DNA of 64,000 nt from Alternaria dauci. Its lineage: Eukaryota > Ascomycota > Dothideomycetes > Pleosporales > Pleosporaceae. Under the pieces are notes generated by a model. That model did not search any database and was not told the origin of the DNA. It saw only the letters and a list, made by a program, of their open reading frames with translations. The DNA lies in assembly GCF_042100115.1 (NCBI RefSeq), contig NC_091274.1, forward strand, positions 992,001 to 1,056,000, written 5' to 3'. Both the position numbers and the translations under genes were made by a program. How positions within the stretch are numbered: position 1 is the stretch's first letter; the number at the start of each line of letters is the position of its first letter. Shown here in pieces: positions 10,585 to 20,954 of the stretch.

Positions 10585-12505
10585 ATGACTGATCGACCCG
10601 GTTTAAGCAAGCGGCCAAGCTCCAACAGCAAAGACGTTTCGCCACCTCCGTCGAAGCGGCGGCAGCAGTCAGCCACAACAAGTTCGTCAGCCATCACAAC
10701 ACGTGGGAATCCCCGCTGACCTGATCTAGGCAAGGCAGTCGCGAATTTCTTTACGCCAGCTTCGAAGCGAGAGCCAGAGAAGATGGTATGGCGCATTGTC
10801 AGAGACAGCTTGCTGGTCGGTCGCTTCAACCTAGGCGCGCAGTCAGCCGCGCAGGGCAAGCGCAGAATAGCAGCCTTTGACTTTGACTCAACATTGATCA
10901 AGACTGCATCGGGAAAGACTTTCGGTCGTGATGCAAGCGATTGGAAGTGGTGGGACGACAGCGTTCCAGGACGATTGAAAGAGTTGCATGCAGGCGGCTT
11001 CCTTGTCGCCATCATCAGCAACCAAGGCGGCATCAGTCTAAAACCCGATCCCAAGACCATTAAATCTGACCAGAAGCGACTGGCGGACTTCAAGGCCAAG
11101 GTAACAGCAGTCTTCAACCAGCTCGACTTTCCTATATCGATATATGCTGCGACGAGTCGTGACCAATATAGGAAGCCTCGGATCGGGATGTGGAACGAAC
11201 TGCTACAGGACCACAATCTCGAGAATGCGGAATCTATCGACCTAGACAATTCGGTATTTGTTGGGGATGCTGGTGGCCGCGAGGCAGTAGCTGGCGGCGT
11301 AAAGGACCACTCGTGTGTCGACAGGTTGGTGAAGATCTCGAATGATGTATTGGCAATTAAAATAACCATGTCTATGTAGAGACTTTGCTGCTAATGTCGG
11401 TATACCGTTCCATACGCCAGAAGAGTACTTCTGCCATGAAGAACCACGGCCTTTCGTTAGGGCTTTCGAGCCGGTAGCCTATACGGCAGAGCGGGCTGAA
11501 GGCTCAACAACTGCACGTAAGTCTCATGTCCAACCTCTCGTATACCATCCTTTGACATGTATGCTAACTTTAGTTGCAGTAAATACTTTTACACCACCGG
11601 CAACCCCCGAGATCGTCATGTTCTGCGGTAGCCCTGGTTCAGGTAAATCATCGTTTTATTGGAAACATCTGCAGCCACTCGGATACGATCGCGTTAACCA
11701 AGACATCTTAAAGACTGTGAGTTGCTGACTGAGCCATCTCTGCGCTCGTGTTGTACAACCATCCTGTACTCTGAGTAACACTTTGAAACAGCGCGAAAAG
11801 TGTGTCAAGGCTGCTACTGCACTCATCACAAAAGGCACGAGCGTGGCCATTGGTAGGTTTATGTTGACTCGGGGCTCCAATACATTCCGCATACACGGCT
11901 AACTTATTGAAGACAACACCAATGCCGATCCAGAAACACGAGCCGTGTGGACTGCGTTGGCGCAGAAATTAAAAGTTCCCATTCGATGCGTACTCTTCAC
12001 TGCCACGCCAAAGCTGTGTGAGCACAATGATACGTTCCGCGCGTTGAACATTGGCCCAGAAGTAAGTATACTCGTTAAGCAACCTCAAGTGCGTGCGTGC
12101 ATGTCGGAAGATGCATTTTACTCATCACTTCAAACTCACTTCAAACTTACTCTCACGCTACCGAATGTGGAGATTGGTCGTGCGGCATGTCCAAGATTCC
12201 CAGAATCCCATTACCACACGGAGAAACTCTCATGCTAACATACAATGTCCACTAAAAGACGAACCGTGAATCTCGTACTATCCTGCCACACGCTGCGTTC
12301 AGTAGCTTCGCTTCTAGATACCGCGAACCTAAGTTATCGGAAGGCTTTGCAGACATTGTCAAAGTTAATTTCCAGGTACGTGTAATCTAGGATATTCCAC
12401 GTGTGCTGGGCTACACAGATGTAACATGGACTAACCGAGGCATACATTGTGTAGTTTGAAGGCTCCGAGGAGCAGAGACTGCTATGGAGCAAATACTGGA
12501 TCTGA
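10585..12505 (+). CDS. PNK1: Bifunctional polynucleotide 3'-phosphatase/5'-kinase (PNKP/Pnk1)
   Basis: Eight exons: 10585-10681, 10730-11324, 11380-11516, 11580-11716, 11792-11852, 11913-12061, 12259-12375 and 12455-12505, encoding 447 residues. The enzyme restores 3'-OH and 5'-phosphate ends for DNA break repair in the nucleus. The basic N-terminus has SKRPSS and SKRRQQ stretches, likely a nuclear signal, and no FHA domain. Residues about 80-230 are the HAD-type phosphatase: FDFDSTLI (nucleophile Asp near 83), IISNQGGI, KPRIGMW, FVGDAGGR. Residues about 290 onward are the kinase: P-loop GSPGSGKS (about 293-300), NQDILKT and DNTNAD. The C-terminus (GFADIVKV, then SKYW) is also typical. The intron before exon 7 is long (197 nt). 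Exon 4 has two in-frame acceptors 6 nt apart (11573 and 11579). Domain order matches fungal Pnk1. Confidence 0.9.
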
Positions 12506-15430
12506 CATGCAAGTCTTCGGACATGCGGGAGCGAAGTAAATGCGAAGCGCAAGGAGTGGGAACGTCCCCGATGCGCGCGTACTGGCCGTTGTGACGCCTT
12601 GAATACACTTCTTCGAGCACTTCTGTGTGGATAGGAAGTCCGAAATGTTATGATTGGGCGGGAAGAGAATGTTGGTGAGGGGCCGTCCACCGAGGAGCGA
12701 GGGTTCGCAGCTCTAGTCTACGCCATTTTCTTTTCCACGCCGTTGAGCGTATGGCTTCCAGACTAATCGAAAACGGCAGTTCGCGCACACGGATTCTTGC
12801 TTGCGATATGATTTTGCTTTCTTTTCTTCCAAGTTTATGCAGGAATACCATGATCTTACTCTCAGATCGCTGCAATGATACTCCGTACTTCCGACGCGAT
12901 GAAAGCACGCAACAGCATTGACACAAAGAATTATTACATCATAGATTCCACAACGTCGCATGCCGATACGCTTGATGCATCCAGCTAAGCTGATCCCATG
13001 GATGGATATCTGTCTCCCTTGTTCCCCCCCATGTCTCATGGCTAAGCCGCGGCATTCGGCGGTCGGTGGAGTGCCACGTTAGTCCAGGAAATCATCCGGT
13101 GAAATTGAAAGATCAGCAAAACCAGACCGGTCTCGACCGAATCCTGCAACAGGCCGTCGGAACGGTTGCGCGCTCTTCCTTTGCGAAGCAGTTCAATTTG
13201 GAAAAAAAATGCAGAGTGCTTGGAGGACAATGAAGTGCGCGAGCGCGCGCATTCCATTGTGAGCCGCCACGTGGTTCTCAGGCACACGCAGATTTTTCGG
13301 ACGCGAGATATTGCTTCTTTCCCGTGCAGTCAGCTTTAAGACTGAACTGGCTGTTCTTCATGCACGTTGAGCGTTGCCGGTCGGTGTGGATGGGTGGGCT
13401 GGCAACGGTATTCTCCCGCGTCTGCATGTCCGTGCCGTTGAGTCGACTGGCCAAGCAGAGAGAGGAACGAAGAAGGCGGGGCGCCTGCCGACCTCAGACC
13501 GCATTCTACTGCTTTTTCGCCCTGTCGTCATGCTGCAACGTCCCGGGAGCCTGGAACGGTAAGGTCTTGCTCCGATTTTTCTTCTGCTGGGCTCGATCGC
13601 ATGAGGCACAGCACGGCGATCAAATTGCGCGATCCTCTCTCACCTTGCTGGCACAGTATCATGAGTCGTGAGGCAGATGACGAAGACGACGTTGGAATCG
13701 ATACATTAAGGTGCGGGCGGATTATTAAATAGACAATCCACGGGCGGTGTGAAGCTTGCTCAGCGTGCGAACAGGGAATTGAGCGACACCAAGGCGCCGG
13801 GGAGAAGGAAAATAAGATGGTGCGCTAGGGGCATGAACGCCAATCAGCAACGGCGCAACGGTCTAGCGCTTCCAACAAGTTCCCCGGTTTGTCTGCAAGT
13901 TCACTGGCTTGCTGATGATTTGGCTGGGCTGAAAGGTTGTCCCAACCTCGTCTGGGAAAGCTCCGGCATGCTGTCAGGTACCACCCACACCAAGTCATGT
14001 TGTCGCGCCCTGTTTCGTCTCAGCGCGACGTGATCGATCACTTGACTCGTCAATGAGGCACGATGTTTGAAACACGGACTCTGTGGATCAGTCAGTGTTT
14101 TGAAGGTCGTGGTGAGGCTTTGGTGTTTGTTTGTTTCCACGGTTACCTCTCACAGCCCCCCTTGGCCCATTCGCACAAGTCAGAGTGGGCCGATCGGTGC
14201 ATGGGGGTCGACACGGGACAGAAGCGGGAGAAACGACATGGACTTTACTAGAACATGCTTGTCGATGTCACTGCTGCGAGACGGCAGAGTGCCAGAGGAA
14301 CGGCGCAAGAAGTAACGTGCAAAGGCAGATGGGTGCAGCGAACCAGGCCTGTTCCCTCGCACCGCGCGATAGACGAGTCTGTCAAGTGGCAGCCACGGTT
14401 GCGCTCACAGTAGTCGAGTGGTAGACAGCGGACGACAACCACAGCGGTGGTAGGACAGCACTTTGCCTTGCGGATGAGACACCGTCCAACACGACCACTC
14501 GACGATCGGTCAAGGCTCGTCAATAGGACGTGATTCAAGGCCTGTTCCTGCATGGTGCTGTCCGAAGCTTCTTGTCACGACGACGGAAAGTTCAGAGTGC
14601 GTGGGTGGGAACAGCAGCCAGGGATGGTTTTGGCCCGCCTCCACCAACGACATTTGGCATAATTAGGTTGGGCAGGTGAAAATTCGACACCGAGGCAGGC
14701 CCCGTAATGTTGAGTAGGGTTTGCTTCAAGCCACCTGCGGTGCTCAGGCTGTAGCGACACGGACGTTGTGGTCGGAAGGGCAGAGTGAAGACTGGGGGAC
14801 CTTGAAGCGACGGCGCCCTGGCGTGCTGTCTGCACGGAGACTGCCCAGGGCTGCTATGAGTGTCACGGCCTCGTCTACCGGGCTATCTGAGTCGCGCGGA
14901 ACGCAGTCGACGTGCCGGAGCGGCTATGCCTGGTCAGGATAGTTTGAAAGTTTGGCTGGAAGCCGTGCGCCTGCCCACACAGAAGTGGTCGACTATCCCA
15001 CACCCGTCAACACCGCCCGTTTCTCTTGGAATTCCACGTCAGTCCTCTGCCACTTTCTCGCCATTCCAGTCGTCGCCTTATCGCTGCGCTGTCTCTCGCT
15101 TGCACTCGCAGAAACCTGATCCAGCTCGACCAAGTCTCGCGCGCCAGTGATTTCCACCTATACCGCCTCGGCAGCCCACCCACGCTCACGTGCCGTCCGC
15201 ATTGGGTCCTGGCTGTCCCCAGAGACGCTTTTGCTGCCGCATAAACACGCCGAACAGTACATATCTACCTACGTGGTCGGCTATCGTGGCATTCTCTCAA
15301 ACCTCGCCCGACCGCCTCTCCCTCCCAAAGCAGCGCGCCGTAGACCCGACGTGCCTGCACCGGGGTATGTGATCCTGGTAACTCGCGCGCCATTCACGTC
15401 ACATCCCGACCGCCAAAAGAACCAACAACT
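12506..15430. other. Intergenic, no supported gene
   Basis: 2.9 kb between PNKP and the serine-rich protein. Frames of up to 115 codons occur on both strands, but none shows a domain or a consistent splice chain. The last 500 bp are C-rich with many CG dinucleotides and probably include promoter and 5' UTR. Confidence 0.55.
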
Positions 15431-17051
15431 ATGCACGACCTTAAACCCCTCCAGCTTCCCAAGCTTGTTGCAGCTCGCAAGTCTTCCAAAAGCTCCCTCA
15501 ACATGTACGACGACCCGACTGCGTCCATCTATTCCAATGCCGACTCGGGCTTCTACTCGGCTTCGGAATGCTCGACACCGCCGACGCCAAGTCAGTACAC
15601 GCGAGGTCACTTTCGCTTTCCCAGCTCCGCTTCGTCGCTGTCATCGAGCCCGCCAACCCACGAGCCCACGGAGCCTCCCAACAGCTCCGGCAAGCTGCCC
15701 AAGCTTACCGAGGAGCCTCTTGAGCGTGAATACGACTACGGCAGCGAAGATCCGTACCGCTGCTCCTGTAAGTTTCGGTACGAATGCTTGAGTGTTTGCT
15801 TTACTGACGCTTTTCCCAGGCGACGCTGGAGGTGCCCATGGCCACGCCCAAGAGTGCAGGATATCCAGAGCCTACGAGCCTCAGGACGAGTACTTCACTA
15901 CTTGCGACTCGGAACTGCGACTGGCCAAGCGACGACGGTCCTTGGAGGCATCTGCGCACAGCATCGCCGGCAAACTCGAGAGGCGTTTTCCCTCGTTGTC
16001 GCGCAAAGTGCGTGATCGCAGCTCGACTCTCAGCCGGGTTTCACGTAGCGCTACGCCCTCGAGGGTACCCTCTACCCGATCCTCATCGCTCGCTGGCTCA
16101 ATTTACCACGTCTCGACCGTCGATCTCCCAGAAGACTACGCGTCGCCAACTTCTACGCCAGCCCTCACAAGCAGGGAGCAACTGAGTGACGATGTGCCTA
16201 CGCCAATGGCCATCGACGTCAACAAGGCCAATGCCATGGAGATTGACCCTGAAGAAGTGGACCGGGAGCGTTATGCCACGACGCCATTATTACCGCCATT
16301 GCTGGTGAACTACCGGAACAATGACCTACCAGCGTCGTCGCCCCTGCAGTCGCCAGCAGTTGCAGATGCGACTCAATCCATGGGCCCAACTCCAGCCGGC
16401 ACCCCACCAATGCGCACTTACCCTACGCCCCCTCTCTCGTCGAAGACATCATTTGCGTCGATCAGAGCACCAAATGCCGGTTACATGGTACCATCCTCCG
16501 ACATCCCTCCTCTTATGCTTGCCAACCCCCAGGACAAGTGGGCCATGGAGTTGGGCCATGCCAACTTCACTATCCTGCCGGAGCCCTATGTCCCTGAGGT
16601 CTGCACTGCAGTGTCCATCGAAGAACATCTTGCCGAGTGGGCTCAAGCGCGGCGCAATTACGCAAAGCATCAAGTGCGAACCGCGGAACACTACGGAGTG
16701 ACATCTAGGCACTATCTTCTTACTGAGCAAAAGTGGGCTGAAATCGACGCCCAATGGAAGAAGAACCACGATCTGGCCAAGTCACATGCCGCTGCCATCG
16801 GTCAAGAGCTCGCCCCGAGCTCGCCCACGGAGCCAGGACCCCTTAGCAAGATGCCAACGCTCCATGACCCCAAGAGCGAGGGCAAGTTCCCCAAACTCGG
16901 CGATGAGGACATTGTCGGCCCCATGCAACAGGCGGCGGCATTACTACCAAAAGCGCCTTCGCGCAAGCGTGCCTTTTTCAAGTTTCTAAGCGACCTACGG
17001 TTCCCTGGTACCTTCCTCGGTCGCTCATCGGGTGGCGTCCGGGGCCACTAG
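15431..17051 (+). CDS. Serine/proline-rich fungal protein of unknown function
   Basis: Two exons, 15431-15767 and 15820-17051, with a 52-nt GTAAGT...CCCAG phase-1 intron, encode 522 residues. I do not recognise the family. Residues 1-110 are Ser/Thr/Pro-rich with an acidic end (EYDYGSEDPY). Residues about 135-205 are basic and Ser-rich (LAKRRR, ERRFPSLSRK, SRSATPSR), resembling a nuclear or phosphorylated region. Residues about 370-450 look folded and helical: ILPEPYVPEV, SIEEHLAEW, HYGVTSRHYLLTEQKWAEI. The tail is basic and aromatic (RKRAFFKFLSDLRFPGTF). There is no signal peptide or membrane segment. The frame stays open for the whole of both exons with even codon use, so the gene is likely real. 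The start could also be the in-frame ATG at 15503. Confidence 0.75.
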
Positions 17052-19860
17052 ACCCCATTCTGCGATGACGGAGAACTCTTTCTCTTTTCTACCCTGTCAA
17101 TAATTGCGTGCGATTAATATTTCTGTCCTGCGCACAAACTTGTACTCTTACTCCCCCTTGCGCTTGTTGGGCTCAAAGGGTATGTTCTACGAAAGTGTAC
17201 GACTGTATGACACAAGATCTCGGTCCTTCATTGGAGCCACGACCATACGACTCTCATCACAGAGTCACGAATTTTCTTTGTCGATACAACCATTACTAGA
17301 GGGGCTTTTCTTGTCTTGCGCTGTACAGTGGTCTGTCTGTACTGCGCTTCCTTTCAATAGGATTACTGTTTGGTGTTTGGGCGGTCGAAAGGCGATGCAG
17401 GGGTTCTGCATCTGACGATAAAAGCGAGCATCATCTTATCATCACGACATGATTCACGCAGCGGTGGCTCTTCAGCCAAATTTCTTTACGTTTCAGTCTT
17501 TCCATTGTGTTCCAAACCATTCTTGGTTTCGGCGGCTATACCTTTACTCGTCCTTGTCTGGGACTCGAGGGGGCAAGCGCAGTCGTGGGTCTTTGCCACC
17601 CTTTTGGTATTAGTAGGAGAAGGGATTACGCTTCTTCGGATATGTTTAGTATTGGTACTATGTAATTGGTCTATCAGAGGTGGTACGAATGGGGCTGGGA
17701 AGGCTGATGGTGTGTGATACCAGAAGCTTTAGTTTAGCGTGTCCTCGAGAGAAGATACCACACGCACTCGATGTCAAATGAATCACCTAGCCAAACACAA
17801 CATTGTCAGCCACCATTGACCGTGCACCTCACCGTCTTTCTCCTTGGCAGCAGATGTCACTGTAACCACTGCGCGCTTGCAAGCAGGAAGCAAACCGGCA
17901 GCAAACCGCACGCAAACAACATCAACTCCCAGACGAGACATCACACCGCCAGCTCGGCACATGACGACACATTCTCCCATGCATGGTTTCCGGCGCAAAG
18001 TGATGCACAGCCTTGCACATTACACGTCCATCTATCACGCCATTGCATTCGCACAAACATGTCTCTTTTACTCTATTCGCAACATCCTTTCCCAGTATCC
18101 TTCACTGTCTCATTCTTCCTGGCCCAACATGACGATAAGAGAACAATATCCAGAGGAACGCCAGGTTTTGCGATCCCGACGTGGCAGATGACGCTCGAGG
18201 TAGGATTGGCGGTGGCTGGGTGGCTAGCCGGCCACCTGTACGACAGATGCAAAGGTGCAAGCAACGTAGAACCGTCCGTCTTTCGCTGCGCTTGCTCGTT
18301 TCCGCCTTCTAGACTAGATGATGCTGTGTCACTACGGGAGCTTTTGCAAGCGAAGGTGGGCGAGACCCGTTGTGCCACACACACTTGTCCATGCGTAACG
18401 GTGGGGATCGTTGTTGGCGGTTTTAGACCATGGTTGTGCAATGGGGGGAAACGAGTGTCACCCAGGTTGGTCGAAGTGAATGGCAAAGATGGTAGGACAG
18501 TGAGATGTGTGCAAAGTTACTGGCGAGTCAAAAGTGTCACCTGTCAATGATGGAATGCGGGTATGTTGGAATGCCATGTCGTCTTCGAGGCTATGCTTGT
18601 GCTTCGGCCCTTGGGTCTTCACATGCAAGGTCCTGGAAGATGACTCAAATGTATCTCATTCTCTTCTCCCTGGAGACAATCAGCTACCAGTCGCGCGATG
18701 GTACATCTCTGCTGCAGGTAAGTCAGATGTTGCGAAAGAGTTTCTCTTTGGTTCAGGCAGGTCTGAAGTCGATCTTCGGTCTGGAGATGCAGAGCGCAGG
18801 TCTGATGACGAACAGTGATTGTCTACGTGAAACACTGCATATGCGGAGGAGAAGAATCTCGGAAGATCGTGCATAAGAGAGGTAGGCGTGTATGTAGGTC
18901 ATTCTATCTTAGGGATAAGATGGTATTCAGCCTGGTAGATTCAACTTGGCCTCGGCGAAAGGCGGTGCTACGAGTTCGTGTCTCTAGTTAACCATCTAGT
19001 CTATCACTTGACACGCTTCTTCCAAGTTCTAGATGATTGTCGAGATGAGACGTAGGTCATCTTTCCTTCTCCACGCCAACCTAACATCCTACAAAGGAAG
19101 CAAGCGTGATGACGCAACAGCATCGCTACTGCAGTAAGAACAAGCTACGGCTCGTGCCGCATCGCATCACAACTCACGACATCCTTCACCGCAGTAGTTG
19201 TTCTCTGACAACAGCAGCGGCGATGTGAGCTATCCAGTTACATGTCCAAACCCTATTGGTCTGACACTTTACCAAACACATGAGATGCCGACCCTCCATG
19301 GCTCTCTTTCAATATTCAACATGTGCAGCATGTGTATCTTCTCTGTGGTGGTCACTAAGAAGACGATCGTGTGTCAGGACAGTCTCTTCATGGGCCCTAT
19401 TGGACAACACTTGCATGGCACAACATAGCACTCATCCTTCCTCCACCACATGCCTCGACACAACGGTGGTGTAAACGCCATCGATGTCGGTTCCGAGACC
19501 CCGGATTCAACAGAATTCGGGCCTTTCCGCGAGCGTAGGCGAGCAAGGGTGGATCCGCAGTTGCCTTCGATCGAACAATCCTTGAGGTCATCTCACGCTT
19601 CCCCACTCGCTGCTCGAAGCCCTGAGCCCTGTCAGATCATGGGCTATGTTGTGTGACAGGGCTGAAACTTGTTGACCTGAGTGCGGGGTTGACGCTCAAT
19701 GGGGTAGGGAGAATGTGTCTAGCGTGCGAGGCCTTTCTTAAAGAATGGGCTTGCGTAGATCAGGACAAGGCGAATATGACGAGTGAGTCTCCTACCCCCT
19801 CCCGTATTACTCGTGTGAGTCTACGTGCTCTTGCAAGCTCTTCGTACCGTCCAGCACCCA

Positions 19861-20190
19861 GGTACTCGGTAGTAACAGATCCACTACATCCCGACACTGC
19901 TTCTTCATCGCCCGTCAAGCGAGGTCATGCCTATACAGTCCTTGCCCTCGACATCCGATTCCATCTTATGTGCCAGTAGTTGCTTACAAATATCGACTGA
20001 GCCGTTGGCGGCAGCATAGTGTAGAGGTAGGCTGCCGAATTTGGTTGTAGCGTCCTGGGTCTGCTTGTTCTTCCTCCAACAAGTCGGCGGCGTCTTCCCA
20101 ATTTGCTCGACAGCAGTCGTTCCAAGGACTTCTTGACTGTCTTGGTGCTCAGACAAGTTAGCTTGGGAGTGGAATTGTTGGACCATGACT
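19861..20190 (-). pseudogene. Decayed ankyrin-repeat gene fragment with frameshifts
   Basis: On the minus strand three adjoining segments, each in a different frame, spell successive ankyrin pieces. Around 20100-20070 the translation is WEDAADLLEEEQADP. Around 20065-19910 a second frame gives TTKFGSLPLHYAAANGSVDI followed by CKQLLA and GKDCIGMTSL. At 19908-19861 a third frame gives MKKQCRDVVDLLL. These are the loop, first helix and second helix motifs of ankyrin repeats, in correct order. Moving from one to the next needs frame changes near 20068 and 19910, so no intact product can be made by simple reading. I see no start codon or further repeats. A rare intron arrangement is less likely because the joins lack usable splice sites. 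Confidence 0.6.
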
Positions 20191-20929
20191 CGACTATGCC
20201 GCTGGACCTATTCTGGGTGACGTAGTAGGTTTCGTGCAAGGGACTCAGTACGTTGTTGGTGCGCATTGTCATAGATGTTGGTAGCGTGCACCTGGAGCGA
20301 GCGGCCAGCGGTTGAGCATTCTGTACAGAACACGTGACAGATGGTTTACTGGTGATGACTGCGACGACAAGGCTGAGAGTGGAGGATTCTGGGCTGTCGA
20401 CGATCTTCGATTGACTTCTTTAGCTTCCGCGTCGAGGTCTTGGCGTTGGCCGGTCAGCATAGCATGCATAGAGGCATCGTCATGTGCTCCCCAGCCATCG
20501 ATTACGCCTTCTGCATGCGACCGATGCCGTCGCACACACTTGCCCTACTACCATAACGACTGTGTATACGCCGCGCACGGTGCCCGCTGTCGCCAGGCGT
20601 TTCTTGGGGCGTTGCAGCTTATCAATCAATCAATCCCTCAATCCGTCATCCCAAGCCATCAATACATGTCGTCGGCTGACGACGCGCCCCACGCACATCA
20701 TCTGCGTCTTTCGTTGCTGTACATGTCTCTGACCCTTGCGCCAAGATAGTCGCCATTCCTATATTCGATCCGCTCGCGGCTTGTCACGTTGAAGAGCATC
20801 ATCAAGACCGTGCTTTGTTTCACGTCGTCTTAGGAAACACGCCCCTCAGCTGTCTGCCCAAAGGGGGCCCCGACACACTTACGCGCCTCCTAAGCTAGAG
20901 AGCGTCGTCGCATTCACATACACACACGT

Positions 20930-20953
20930 ACACACACACACACACACACACAC
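20930..20953 (+). repeat. (AC)n microsatellite abutting the TCP11 start codon
   Basis: Twelve uninterrupted AC units end one base before the ATG at 20955, and a broken CA tract continues upstream to about 20915. It therefore lies in the 5' leader of the TCP11-like mRNA, if transcription starts upstream of it. Confidence 0.9.
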
Positions 20954-20954
20954 C

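Larger units (their letters stand above)
17052..20954. other. Long intergenic region with a gene relic
   Basis: 3.9 kb between the serine-rich protein and the TCP11 gene. A 259-codon frame at 17771-18550 is Cys/His-rich and looks random. The only protein-like signal is the ankyrin relic near 19861-20190, listed separately. The last 60 bp are the CA-rich leader of the TCP11 gene. Confidence 0.55.

Noticed and set aside
13324..13671. 115-codon plus-strand frame
   Set aside because: No domain, and equally long frames exist in other phases. Composition is unlike the accepted genes.
17771..18550. 259-codon open frame on the plus strand
   Set aside because: Very rich in Cys and His, no domain, no family feel, and it overlaps equally long frames on both strands. 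It looks like a chance frame in GC-rich DNA.
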